A stretch of DNA of 64,000 bases from Kocuria rosea subsp. polaris (GTDB lineage: Bacteria; Actinomycetota; Actinomycetes; Actinomycetales; Micrococcaceae), in assembly GCA_023896275.1 (NCBI GenBank), contig MLDA01000011.1:1-64000 (forward strand). The letters are read 5' to 3'. The notes under the pieces were generated by a model. It made no database searches and had not been told where the DNA came from. It worked only from the letters and a program-made list of their open reading frames with translations. Made by a program: the position numbers and the translations under genes. Each line of letters starts with the position of its first letter. The first letter of the stretch is position 1. Shown here one piece after another: positions 7,831-16,409 of the stretch.

Positions 7831-8159
7831 TTCTCGTGCGTCTCCCCTGTTTCCGGCGGGCGCCGGGTGTCGTCGTTGTGGCCGAGCACTGCCAGCGCCA
7901 GCATGAAGATCGTCACGGCCAGGGTGATCACAATGGCCGTGAGCACAAAGGCCTGGGGCAGCGGGTCAGCGGCCTGGGCCATGTCCATGCGGTTCACGAG
8001 CGGCTCGTCGCGCCAGGCCGAAACGCCGGAGGCCAGCAGCAAGAAGTTGGCGGCGTGGCTCAGCAGGCCCACGCCGAAGACCATGCGCACCATCTCCCGC
8101 TGCAGGAGCAGGTAGGTGCCGCCGGCGGCGAGCACTCCTACGGTCATCGCGAGAATCAT
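7827..8159 (-). CDS. mrpC: Na+/H+ antiporter subunit C
   Basis: A 110-residue NuoK-like membrane subunit with three predicted helices (about residues 2-20, 28-47 and 70-92). The family motif is visible as the stretch from RMVFGVGLLSHAANFLLL to DPLPQALVLTAIVI-like DPLPQAFVLTAIVI. It begins with an ATGA overlap on the mrpA stop and ends with another on the mrpD start. The tail is short and charged (DDTRRPPETGE). In studied antiporters MrpC is required for complex assembly together with MrpA, B and D. Confidence 0.94.
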   Translation of the reverse strand: MILAMTVGVLAAGGTYLLLQREMVRMVFGVGLLSHAANFLLLASGVSAWRDEPLVNRMDMAQAADPLPQAFVLTAIVITLAVTIFMLALAVLGHNDDTRRPPETGETHEK

Positions 8160-11122
8160 CGTCCCCCCTCCCGTGGCGGTTCGCCGGATGAAATGAACTG
8201 GGTGCGGGCGGCGATCCGTTCGGGTCGCTCGCCGCGGACCGTGTTCAACGGTCCGGGCAGTTCGCCCTCCACCGTTTCGTCGGTACGCTCGCGGAGCTGC
8301 TCGGCGCCTGGGCGCTGGATGTCCTCCGGGCTGACACCGAGCAGGTTGAACGCGACCATGACGAGTCCGAGGACGGCCATGTACACGCCGACGTCGAAGA
8401 CCAGCGAGCTGGACATGTGCAGACTGCCGATGTCGAAGTGCGACGGCTGCAGGAACGAACCGTACTTCACGACTCCGAAGAGACCCGTTCCGACGGCGAC
8501 GGAGACGCCGCCGCCAATCAGGAACACGGGCAGCCGCGGCGGGCCCACCTGCCGGTCGCGAGAGGCCGAAAGGTAGATGAAGCCGACGATCGCCGAGCCG
8601 ACGAGCGCGGCGATGAAGCCACCACCGGGCTCGTTGTGGCCGCGCCAGAACAACAGCGCGGAGACGATCGCGAGCACGGGGTTGATGACCCGGAGCATGA
8701 GCTGCAGCGGAGCGACGTTACCCCACGCGTTGGTGATCGCGCGGTGCGCCGTCGTGCCTTCGGCCTTGAGTGCGGGGCTCAGCTCTTCCTCGTCCTCGTG
8801 GCGACGCTTGGTCTCGGGGTCGAGGTAGCGCTGGCGGACGGTGGAGAGCACCGCGATGATCGCGACGCCGGCCATGCCGAGCACGGCGAGCTCCCCCAAG
8901 GTATCGAACGCACGGAACTCGACGAGGATGACGTTGACGATGTTGTAGCCGCCGGTGACGTCGTACGCGTTCTCGAGGTAGTAGTCCGCGACCGCGCTGC
9001 GTTCGCGGCGTCCCGTGAGCGCCCAGGTCGCGGCGAAGGCCGCGAGGCCCACGACGCCGGCGAGCAGCAACGCGCCGGTGCGGCGCGGCCCCGTCTGCCG
9101 ACCGAATCTCAGCGGCAGCTTCTGCAGGACAAGCATGATGACGATGATCGTCAGCGTTTCGACCAGCAACTGGGTCAGGCCGACGTCGGGCGCGCCGAGG
9201 GCCATGATCTGCACCGTGGCGAGGATGCCGACGGCGGAGAGCGAGACCGTGGCGCCGAGCCTCGACTTCGCGCGGCACACGAACACGACGGCCAGCGCGA
9301 TCAGCACGAACAGGATCGCGTCCACGGGGCGGCTGAGGTCGCTGACCATAGGCGTGAGCTCCCCGCGCCCGACGAGCGCACCCACGCCGGCCAGGACGAC
9401 GAGCGCGAACAGGCCGAGCATGAACGCGGTGTGGCGCTTGATGCCGTCCGCTACCACGAAGACGCTGGCGAGGGCGTGACCGATCCGTGCGACCACCTGG
9501 TTGAGGCCCTCGAGCACCTCGGCACCGGAGAGGCCGTGGGGGCGGGCACCGATCCAGCGCCCGAGTGCGGCCCGCCGCAGAATGATGACGATTCCGATGG
9601 CCAGCACGACGCCGGTCGCGATGAGTTCCGGGGTCACCCCGTGCCACAGCGAGATGTGCGGGTGCGGGTCGCTGTTGGGCAGCGCCGCCTGGGTGGCGAT
9701 CGTCAGCGGGTTGTCGAAGCTGGAGAGCGTGAAGATCAATGGGATCGACGCGAGGATCGGCAGCGCCGCAGTTCCCAGCAGCCAGGGGTCGGTGCGCTCG
9801 ATCTCGCGGTCACTGGTGCCGTCGACGAACCCGCCGAAGGTGATCTTGACGCAGTAGGCGAAGGTCAGGACTGCGGCCCCCGCGCCGCCGATGAGCGCGA
9901 GGTAGCCGAGGGTGGTTCCGCCCGGGGCTTCGAGCAGGGCCGCGAAGATGCCCTCCTTCGAGACGAAGCCGAGCATCGGCGGGATGCCCGCCATCGATGC
10001 GCAGCCCAGGACCATGACGGCGAAGGACACGGGCATGGCCCGGTAGAGCTGAGGAATGCGCCGCAGGTCGCGCGTGTGCACGGCGTGGTCGACGACTCCG
10101 ACCATCATGAACAGCCCGGACTTGAACAGGGCGTGAGCGATGGTGTGCAGGATGGCGGCCGTGAGCGCGGCTTCGGTGCCGACGCCGATGGTGGCGACGA
10201 TGAAGCCGAGCTGGCTGACGGTCGAGTACGCCATGAGCTTTTTGAGGTCGTCCTGCTTCAGGGCGAACCAGCCGCCGAGCGCGGCGGTGAACAGACCGAC
10301 GATGATCAGCGTCGCGTTCCAGACCGGGGTCTCGTGGAATGCGGGGCTGAAGCGCATCAGCAGGAAGATACCGGCCTTGACGACGGCGGCGGCGTGCAGA
10401 TAGGCGGACACGGGCGTCGCGGCGGCCATCGCGTCGGGCAGCCAGACGTGGAATGGGAACTGCGCGCTCTTGGAGAAGGCCGCCAGCAGAACGAGGACCG
10501 CGACCAGCGAGGTGAAGCCGGCGTCGTTGGACCAGACCTCGTGCCCGAGGGCCTCGGAGACGGAGAAGGTCCCCGTGCGCCAGACGATCGCGGCGACGGC
10601 GGCGAGCAGGAACAGGCCACCGATGAACGTCATCAGCAGGGTACGCATCGACGCGGGTTGCCCGCCGTGCCCGGACCGGGCGATCAACAGGAAGGAGGCC
10701 AGGGACGTGAATTCCCAGCAGACGAAGAGCAGCAGCAGATCGTCGGCGAGCACGAGCCCCAGCATGGCCAGCGTGAAGAAGGCCATGACCCAGTAGAAGC
10801 TGAGGTTCGGGCCTTTAGCGAGGTACCGGGTGGAGTAAGCGAAGACCGCGGCGCCGATGATCAAGGCGATGAAGGCGAAGACGACGCCCAGGCCGTCGGC
10901 CGCGAAGCCGAACTCGACCCCCCAGCTCGGGACCCAGTCGACTGACCACGTGGGACGTTCGCCGTTCATGACCGCCACGGCGGTCGGCGTGAAGGCGGCC
11001 GCCGCGCCCAGGTAGGCGAGCGCCAGCGGCCACCCGGCCGCACGGCCGAACACACGCGTCAGCACGGGTGTAGCGGCGACGGCGACGAACAGGATCAGGA
11101 GCGTCAGAGGAATGCCCGGCAT
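8156..11122 (-). CDS. mrpA: Na+/H+ antiporter subunit A with fused MrpB domain
   Basis: A protein of about 988 residues and over 20 membrane helices. The first 500 residues form the NuoL-like core, with signatures such as SAQFPFHVWLPDAMAAATP and TIAHALFKSGLFMM. A middle MrpA-specific region follows, and from about residue 795 a complete MrpB domain (FWRGHNEPGGGFIAALV) is fused at the C-terminus, replacing a separate mrpB gene. The fusion is normal for actinobacteria. ATG at 11122 was chosen because the membrane helix begins right after it (MPGIPLTLLILF); the longer open frame upstream adds a Cys/Trp-rich leader unlike the family. First gene of the mrpACDEFG operon, which supports pH and sodium homeostasis. 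Confidence 0.95.
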   Translation of the reverse strand: MPGIPLTLLILFVAVAATPVLTRVFGRAAGWPLALAYLGAAAAFTPTAVAVMNGERPTWSVDWVPSWGVEFGFAADGLGVVFAFIALIIGAAVFAYSTRYLAKGPNLSFYWVMAFFTLAMLGLVLADDLLLLFVCWEFTSLASFLLIARSGHGGQPASMRTLLMTFIGGLFLLAAVAAIVWRTGTFSVSEALGHEVWSNDAGFTSLVAVLVLLAAFSKSAQFPFHVWLPDAMAAATPVSAYLHAAAVVKAGIFLLMRFSPAFHETPVWNATLIIVGLFTAALGGWFALKQDDLKKLMAYSTVSQLGFIVATIGVGTEAALTAAILHTIAHALFKSGLFMMVGVVDHAVHTRDLRRIPQLYRAMPVSFAVMVLGCASMAGIPPMLGFVSKEGIFAALLEAPGGTTLGYLALIGGAGAAVLTFAYCVKITFGGFVDGTSDREIERTDPWLLGTAALPILASIPLIFTLSSFDNPLTIATQAALPNSDPHPHISLWHGVTPELIATGVVLAIGIVIILRRAALGRWIGARPHGLSGAEVLEGLNQVVARIGHALASVFVVADGIKRHTAFMLGLFALVVLAGVGALVGRGELTPMVSDLSRPVDAILFVLIALAVVFVCRAKSRLGATVSLSAVGILATVQIMALGAPDVGLTQLLVETLTIIVIMLVLQKLPLRFGRQTGPRRTGALLLAGVVGLAAFAATWALTGRRERSAVADYYLENAYDVTGGYNIVNVILVEFRAFDTLGELAVLGMAGVAIIAVLSTVRQRYLDPETKRRHEDEEELSPALKAEGTTAHRAITNAWGNVAPLQLMLRVINPVLAIVSALLFWRGHNEPGGGFIAALVGSAIVGFIYLSASRDRQVGPPRLPVFLIGGGVSVAVGTGLFGVVKYGSFLQPSHFDIGSLHMSSSLVFDVGVYMAVLGLVMVAFNLLGVSPEDIQRPGAEQLRERTDETVEGELPGPLNTVRGERPERIAARTQFISSGEPPREGGR

Positions 11123-11307
11123 CACGTCAGTTGCTTCGCAGCTGAGCGGGCTCCAAGCAGTCCACGCAGGGGGCAACACGGATAGGCACGAGTCATGCCG
11201 ACAGCCTACCGAATACAACCTATCGGCACGTACTCAGCACCTGCCCTTGCAGCCGAATCGAGAATGCCCTATTTAATACGAGGGGACCATCCGAAAAATG
11301 TGACGCA

Positions 11308-11328
11308 GACGACACTCTCCGTGTCGTC
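11308..11328 (-). terminator. Putative terminator after the aldo/keto reductase gene
   Basis: An 8-bp perfect stem (GACGACAC / GTGTCGTC) with a five-base loop, located 45 bases past the stop of the aldo/keto reductase gene. On the minus strand it is followed some 13 bases later by TTTTT, so it is a plausible intrinsic terminator that separates the reductase from the mrp promoter region. Confidence 0.5.
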
Positions 11329-11372
11329 GTGCTTGTCCCGAACCGGCCACTGCCACCACACGCGAACGCGCC

Positions 11373-12362
11373 CTACCAGCGCGGATGGATCGAAGCGCGC
11401 AGCTCGCGGTTGTAGAGATCGCGCACCTCAGCGTCGAACACCTCCGGCAGATCGACCGACCCGGCGGCCGCGTTGGCTCGGGCCTGTTCAGCGCTGCGGG
11501 CACCCGGGATGATCGAGGAGATCTCCGGGCGGGAGGCGAGCCAGGCCAGGGCGGCCTGCGCCGCCGTCGCACCCGGAACGGCACGGCGGGAGATCTCGGT
11601 GAATTCGCCGGCCGCGCGCACCCCGGTGGCGTAGTCGACGCCGGAGAACGTCTCGCCGACATCGAACGCGGAGCCGTCGCGGTTGTAGTTGCGGTGGTCG
11701 TTGGCTGCGAACTCGGTGTCGAGCGTGTAGCGGCCCGTCAGCAGGCCCGAGGCCAGGGGGACGCGTGCGATGATGCCGACGCCCGCGGCGGCCGCGGCCG
11801 GGAGCACCTCCTCGACCGGCTTGAGCCGGAACGCGTTCACGATGATCTGCACGCTCGCCACGTGGGGGCGTGCGATCGCCGTCAGCGCTTCGTCGACGGT
11901 CTCGACGGAGACGCCGTAGTTCGCGATCCGCCCCTCGCCGACGAGGGTGTCGAGCGCGTCGTAGACGGTGTCGTCGGAGTAGACCGAGGTCGGCGGGCAG
12001 TGCAGCTGCACGAGATCCAGGGTCTCCACTCCCAGGTTTTCCCGGGACCGGTCGGTCCAGGCGCGGAAGGCGTCCAGGTGGTAGTTCGCGTGGATCTGCT
12101 CAACCCGACGACCTATCTTGGTCGCCACCGTGACCCCGGAGTTCGGATTGGCCGCGAGCCAGCGGCCGATCAGCGCCTCGCTGCGTCCGTCGCCGTACAC
12201 GTCGGCCGTGTCGAAGAAGGTGACCCCGGAGTCGTACGCGGCGTCGAGGACGGCGAGCGCGTCGCCCTCCTTGACGTCACCCCAGTCTGCGCCGAGCTGC
12301 CACGTGCCGAGCCCGATCACGGAGACGTCGAATCCTGTGCGCCCGAGTGTTCGTTTCATCAT
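11373..12362 (-). CDS. Aldo/keto reductase
   Basis: A 329-residue NADPH-dependent aldo/keto reductase with a TIM-barrel fold. The catalytic tetrad is visible: Asp in FFDTADVYG, Tyr in the same motif, Lys in VATKIG and His in LVQLHCPP. The C-terminal cofactor-binding part ends with IIPGARSAEQARANAAA, where AKRs normally have IPG-x(3)-x-Q-xx-N. It resembles the general stress/YghZ-like oxidoreductase group rather than a known biosynthetic enzyme, so the substrate stays open. Two adjacent ATG codons (12362 and 12359) are possible starts. A terminator-like hairpin follows. It stands alone between the mrp operon and a hypothetical membrane gene. Confidence 0.9.
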   Translation of the reverse strand: MMKRTLGRTGFDVSVIGLGTWQLGADWGDVKEGDALAVLDAAYDSGVTFFDTADVYGDGRSEALIGRWLAANPNSGVTVATKIGRRVEQIHANYHLDAFRAWTDRSRENLGVETLDLVQLHCPPTSVYSDDTVYDALDTLVGEGRIANYGVSVETVDEALTAIARPHVASVQIIVNAFRLKPVEEVLPAAAAAGVGIIARVPLASGLLTGRYTLDTEFAANDHRNYNRDGSAFDVGETFSGVDYATGVRAAGEFTEISRRAVPGATAAQAALAWLASRPEISSIIPGARSAEQARANAAAGSVDLPEVFDAEVRDLYNRELRASIHPRW

Positions 12363-12442
12363 GTTCCCAACCTATATCCAGATCCGCAGGGCCACAGCCG
12401 ATCGCGCGATTTCCGGCCACATGCGACGCCGCGCGACTGCAT

Positions 12443-13096
12443 TCAGCGCGGGTCGATCTCCACCACGTCGGATCCGCAGGTCAGGACGAGCGACGCACCT
12501 TCGCTTGTCAGCTGACACGCTCCGCTCCCGACATTCGGCGGACTGCCGAGTTCCGAACCCTGCCCCGTCCGCTCGTAGTGGAAGGCGTCATACTCCGTAT
12601 GGATCGTCGCGCCGGGGTGGTGTATCCCCGCGACCGTGACGAGAATGGAGCGGCCGTCTTCCGCTTCGAATCGCGTATAGCCGCTGGACCAGGCGAGGTA
12701 GACGACTCCAAGAATGGCCACTAGGAACAGGAATGACGCGACGGCCAGTCCGCCCAAACTCGCAACACCGATGGCGACCCAACGCCACGGTCGCCGGGCG
12801 ATACGCCCGATGAGCGACCAGACAAATACCGACAGTCCCACAGAAGCACAAGCCGTGCTGAGAAGGAGAAGCCAGCCGCTGACGCCTTCCTGAGAGAGAC
12901 CGGCAAAGTAGAACTGGACGTTTTTCCCGCCGGTCCAACGATCAAGAAGCTCCTTCCAGCCCCAGATCACCCACCAGTAGGCAAGCGCCGCAAGAGCAAC
13001 TAGCGCAGCGCCCCAAACCTCTCGCCTCGTCGGCCGCAGTCGCCGCCAACCCATTGGCTCTGGTGCGGCGCCCCCGGCCACCGTTGAGTTGGTCAT
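12443..13096 (-). CDS. Hypothetical membrane protein
   Basis: A 217-residue protein that I do not recognise. Three hydrophobic segments are predicted (about residues 28-48, 70-95 and 105-135), followed by a C-terminal extracytoplasmic domain of about 80 residues rich in polar residues, with two cysteines (GACQLTS and LTCGSD) that could form a disulfide. The layout is that of a small membrane-anchored sensor or envelope protein. GC content is lower than in neighbouring genes. The gene lies between the aldo/keto reductase and the CPBP-like gene with no sign of operon coupling. Confidence 0.6.
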   Translation of the reverse strand: MTNSTVAGGAAPEPMGWRRLRPTRREVWGAALVALAALAYWWVIWGWKELLDRWTGGKNVQFYFAGLSQEGVSGWLLLLSTACASVGLSVFVWSLIGRIARRPWRWVAIGVASLGGLAVASFLFLVAILGVVYLAWSSGYTRFEAEDGRSILVTVAGIHHPGATIHTEYDAFHYERTGQGSELGSPPNVGSGACQLTSEGASLVLTCGSDVVEIDPR

Positions 13097-13138
13097 TTAC
13101 TCACGGTATCGGAAAGGTTCCGAACACGAGGCAGCAGG

Positions 13139-13957
13139 TCAGTACAGGAAGATCGGCAGCCACTCCCGGTTGTGGGCATGCACCAGGGCGAGGAACAGGA
13201 CGAAGTCGAAGATGAGGTGTACCGAGACGACATAGGTCAGCGACTTGGTCAGCTTGAACGTGTACCCCTGCAGGAGGGCGAACGGAAAGGTCATCAGCGG
13301 GCCCCACGCCTGGTAGCCGATCTCCCAGAGGAAGGACGAGAAGATCACGGCCTGCAGGATGTTGGCCGCCCAGTCGGGAAAGTGCCGCCGCAGCAGGGCG
13401 AAGGTGGTGCAGATGAAGAACAGCTCGTCCCAGATGCCCACGGCGTTGACCCCGAGGAACAGCCGCCAGAAGATCACCGGGTCGGACGCGTCCGGCCAGT
13501 TCTCGTAGACACCGGTACTGAGCAGATACACCGGCAGGACCAGATAGGCGAGGCCGACGATGCCGATCAGGTAGAGCTTCGCGGACAGCGGCCACTTTCG
13601 GCCGGTGTTCACCGGGAACTTGATGATGTTCTCGCGGTAGACGTACCTCGAGACGAGCCACGGGACGAGTACGGCCAGCGTGAGTGCGCCACCCATGAGC
13701 GTCATGTGTTGCAGGCTCAGGTCGGCGTGCAGCGGGACGAGGCTGACGATGAACAAGCCGCCAGCGATCAAAGCGAGATCCTTCAGGAACGCCCGATCGA
13801 TGAGCGCGGCCGCGGCGACCCCTGCCGCCATTGCGGCGTAGCCGGCGAGATCGTTTCCGACGGCGAAGAGCAGGACCGCGGACACGGCAACGAGGGCCGC
13901 AGGCAGCAGCTTCCAGGTCATCACGGTGCGCGGCGGCTCGGTGAGGATCGTCGTCAT
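13139..13957 (-). CDS. CPBP-like (Abi/Rce1-type) intramembrane protein
   Basis: A 272-residue polytopic membrane protein with seven or eight helices. The C-terminal half resembles the CPBP/Rce1 intramembrane glutamic protease family: a GIWDELFFICTTF segment at the place of the EExxxR motif, a following FLWEIGYQ helix, and a histidine in VVSVHLIFDF. Motif 1 is degenerate, with one Glu preceded by Asp and no arginine, so protease activity is uncertain. Proteins of this group have varied roles, from bacteriocin self-immunity to membrane-protein scaffolding. It is divergent from the START-domain gene at 14023 with 65 bases between. Confidence 0.6.
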   Translation of the reverse strand: MTTILTEPPRTVMTWKLLPAALVAVSAVLLFAVGNDLAGYAAMAAGVAAAALIDRAFLKDLALIAGGLFIVSLVPLHADLSLQHMTLMGGALTLAVLVPWLVSRYVYRENIIKFPVNTGRKWPLSAKLYLIGIVGLAYLVLPVYLLSTGVYENWPDASDPVIFWRLFLGVNAVGIWDELFFICTTFALLRRHFPDWAANILQAVIFSSFLWEIGYQAWGPLMTFPFALLQGYTFKLTKSLTYVVSVHLIFDFVLFLALVHAHNREWLPIFLY

Positions 13958-14022
13958 GAGACAAGAATGTCAGGCGCCTCGTCACGAGGGAACAGTTTGC
14001 CGGAACTGCCATACTGGGGCGC

Positions 14023-14478
14023 ATGACCGTCCGATTCGAGTGCACCACGCGTACGCGCATGCCCGCGGCCGAGCTTTTCGACCTCTCCCGAAGCATCGAC
14101 GCCCACACCGACTCGATGGCGGACTCGCGCGAACAAGCCATCGCCGGCACCACAACTGGCCTCATCGGGCTCGGCGAGGAGGTCACCTGGCGCGCCTGGC
14201 ACTTCGGGATCCCGATCCGCATGACGAGTCGGATCACCGCGTTCCAGGAACCCGACTTCTTCGTGGACGAGCAGGTCAGAGGCCCGTTCCGGCGTTTCCG
14301 GCACCTGCACGAGTTCATCGAAGGGCCCGATGGCACCGTGATGGTGGACCGGATCGAGTTCGAGGCCCCCTTTGGCCCCTTGGGCCGCGTAGCCGAAAAG
14401 CTCGTGCTGGCCCGCTACCTCGAGAAGCTCATTGCGAAACGGAACCGGCACCTCGTTGGCGACATCACGCACGGATAA
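14023..14478 (+). CDS. START-like (SRPBCC) domain protein
   Basis: A 151-residue single-domain protein with the SRPBCC helix-grip pattern: an N-terminal strand (FECTTRTRMPAAELFDLSR), a long beta-sheet section, and a C-terminal helix ending AKRNRHLVGDI. It resembles the polyketide cyclase/dehydrase and ligand-binding cytosolic proteins that are often found as orphans in actinobacteria. The same fold also forms the N-terminal domain of the TIGR01777 protein at 22.2 kb, which shows related sequence (RYLEKLIAKRNRHL). The start is an ATG with GGGG seven bases upstream. The ligand is unknown. Confidence 0.75.
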   Translation: MTVRFECTTRTRMPAAELFDLSRSIDAHTDSMADSREQAIAGTTTGLIGLGEEVTWRAWHFGIPIRMTSRITAFQEPDFFVDEQVRGPFRRFRHLHEFIEGPDGTVMVDRIEFEAPFGPLGRVAEKLVLARYLEKLIAKRNRHLVGDITHG

Positions 14479-14567
14479 CCCTTCGCCCGAAAAGAGCGGG
14501 CGGAGCGTTGCCAGCTCGTTCTTCGAAGGCCACACGTCATTCACCTTCGGCTCCTAACGTCTCCTAC

Positions 14568-15776
14568 ATGGAACACGACGAAACTCGCCAGAATCACTCC
14601 TCCGCGACCGGCGTCGGACGTCGCAGCGTACTCGCCGGCGCCGGCGTCGCAACCGTCGCCGGCCTCGTCGGCGCGGCCGCGTCAGCCTCCCCGGCCGCTG
14701 CGGCCCCGGGCGCCAAGCCAAACGCCGCGATGCCGGTGAAATTCGGTGACGACGGCCGGCTGCGGATCGTCCAGTTCAACGACACGCAGGACACCCACCT
14801 GACCGACAGGCGCACCATCGAGCTGATCGAGAAGACACTCGACGCGGAGAAACCGGGCTTCGTGGTGATCAACGGCGATGTCATCAACGGCGGGCCGTCC
14901 ACCGCTACGCAGGTCAAGCAGGCGTACAACAACATCCTCGCGCCGATCGAGGAGCGCGGGATCAAGTTCGCGATCACGTTCGGCAACCACGACGAGGACT
15001 CACTCGGCAACAACACGGGGATGACCGAGCAGAAGCTCGTGGACTGGATGCACGACGCGTACGAGCACAACCTGAACCCCGCAGTCGACCCGAAACTCAC
15101 GGGGCATTCGAACGGGCAGATCCTGTTCAAGTCGTCGAAAACCAACAAGCCGGCCTTCGGCGTCTGGCTGCTCGACTCCAACCGCTACGCCCCCGGCACC
15201 ATCGGCGGTCAGAGCCGCGACGGCCTGAAGAACTACGACTGGATCCACGCCGACCAGGTCCAGTGGTACCGCGAGACCTCGATCGCCACGGAGAAGCGCT
15301 TCGGCCGCAAGATCCCCTCCCTCGCCTACTTCCACATCCCGCTCTGGGAGCACCACCACATGTGGTTCGGTAGCCAGTTCGGTTCCGACGACGCCACCCA
15401 CGCCGCCGCCGCGAAGCTGCACGGCATCGTCGGCGAGAAGAACGAGGATGTGTACGTCGGCGCCTGGAACTCCGGCCTGTTCGCGGCCATGCAGGAGCGC
15501 GGCGACGTGCGCGGCGCCTACGTCGGCCACGACCACATCAACACCTACATGGGTGACTACTTCGGGATCGAGCTCGGTTACGGCCCGGGGACCGGCTACG
15601 GCGCCTATGGGCTCTCCGGTGCGGACCAGCATCGTCTGCGCGGCGCGCGCGTGTTCGAGCTCGACGAGAACGCCGACGGCGGCTACACCGGCACCCGCAC
15701 AGTGTTCGCGTCCGACCTCGGCATCGACACGACTCCGGGCAACCAGCGGATCAGCGAGCCCGCCCCACTGCCCTAG
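14568..15776 (+). CDS. Tat-exported metallophosphoesterase
   Basis: A 402-residue calcineurin-like phosphoesterase. The N-terminus has a twin-arginine signal (GRRSVLAGAGVATVAGL, then Ala-rich c-region to about residue 45), so the enzyme should be exported folded. Metal-binding motifs appear in the correct order: FNDTQDTH (motif 1), NGDVIN (motif 2), GNHDED (motif 3), YFHIPLWEH (motif 4) and GHDHINTY (motif 5). The best comparison is with purple-acid-phosphatase-like phosphodiesterases of the Dcr2/YaeI type. The likely role is scavenging phosphate from extracellular esters. Start ATG at 14568 follows a long in-frame run without function; the gene is 89 bases after the START-like gene. Confidence 0.92.
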   Translation: MEHDETRQNHSSATGVGRRSVLAGAGVATVAGLVGAAASASPAAAAPGAKPNAAMPVKFGDDGRLRIVQFNDTQDTHLTDRRTIELIEKTLDAEKPGFVVINGDVINGGPSTATQVKQAYNNILAPIEERGIKFAITFGNHDEDSLGNNTGMTEQKLVDWMHDAYEHNLNPAVDPKLTGHSNGQILFKSSKTNKPAFGVWLLDSNRYAPGTIGGQSRDGLKNYDWIHADQVQWYRETSIATEKRFGRKIPSLAYFHIPLWEHHHMWFGSQFGSDDATHAAAAKLHGIVGEKNEDVYVGAWNSGLFAAMQERGDVRGAYVGHDHINTYMGDYFGIELGYGPGTGYGAYGLSGADQHRLRGARVFELDENADGGYTGTRTVFASDLGIDTTPGNQRISEPAPLP

Positions 15777-15812
15777 GGGTGGGGCGTCCGGCCGGCGGTC
15801 GTCGTCAGGGTG

Positions 15813-16343
15813 CTAGCGGCGCGCGGAGGCGAGCCGCGCCGCGCCAGCGAGCACGACGACGCCGGCTGCCACGGCGACCACCGTCGGCAGGAGCATGAGG
15901 TGCATAGGCATCGCGATGATGAACGCGGCCGCCGCGACCGATGCCGAGGCGCCGAGCGCCACGAAGAGATCCTTAAGTTTGAAGGCCCAGATCAGCAGGG
16001 CGATCGCGAAGGACCACGTGAACGTGGAGTTCCCGTTGATCTCGACGAAGGAGATCACCAGCGAGATGATCACCTGCAAAACAGCGATGCCGGCGAGATC
16101 TTTGCGGGCGCGCACCACGAGGAACACGGCGGCCGCGACGAGCAGGTTCACGGCCAGCTGGATCATCGTGAGGTCCAGGCTGAATCCACCGGCGAGGGCG
16201 CCGAGCGGCAGCGCGTTCGCGAAAGCCGCGGCGGTCAGCGCCCAGGTCGCGGCGAGCCCGGCCCCGAAGACGAGCAGGATCCGGCCGGCATAGGTCGCGT
16301 CGGATACGAGGTGGTCCGGTGCGGGGGATTCGTCGTGCGCCAT
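15813..16343 (-). CDS. Hypothetical polytopic membrane protein
   Basis: A 176-residue protein of unknown function with five or six hydrophobic helices: roughly residues 20-45, 55-80, 85-103, 108-125, 130-150 and 152-172. Between helices it has only short loops, including EINGNSTFTW. No family motif was recognised. It is alanine-rich in the last two helices. The gene lies tail to tail with the metallophosphoesterase and 66 bases after the next minus-strand gene's end, so it could be cotranscribed with that gene. Confidence 0.6.
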   Translation of the reverse strand: MAHDESPAPDHLVSDATYAGRILLVFGAGLAATWALTAAAFANALPLGALAGGFSLDLTMIQLAVNLLVAAAVFLVVRARKDLAGIAVLQVIISLVISFVEINGNSTFTWSFAIALLIWAFKLKDLFVALGASASVAAAAFIIAMPMHLMLLPTVVAVAAGVVVLAGAARLASARR

Positions 16344-16409
16344 GGCATCCAGCCTACTGGGCGCAGGTCCGCGCCGGCGTCCTGCGCTCCGGTCCTCGCA
16401 AGCCGGGCC

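Noticed and set aside
6337-8115. A plus-strand open frame of nearly 600 codons opposite mrpD and mrpC
   Set aside because: Highly charged low-complexity translation, no start signal; it mirrors the mrp genes, which have clear homology.
8417-10945. A plus-strand open frame of 842 codons opposite mrpA
   Set aside because: Translation is a run of E, R, D, H and G without hydrophobic core, as expected for the reverse complement of a membrane protein gene with high GC third positions.
11195-11260. A dyad-like stretch (CCGACAGCC ... CTATCGG) upstream of mrpA as an operator or riboswitch
   Set aside because: The arms are short and imperfect (CCGA/TCGG only), and no known pH- or sodium-responsive RNA motif was recognised.
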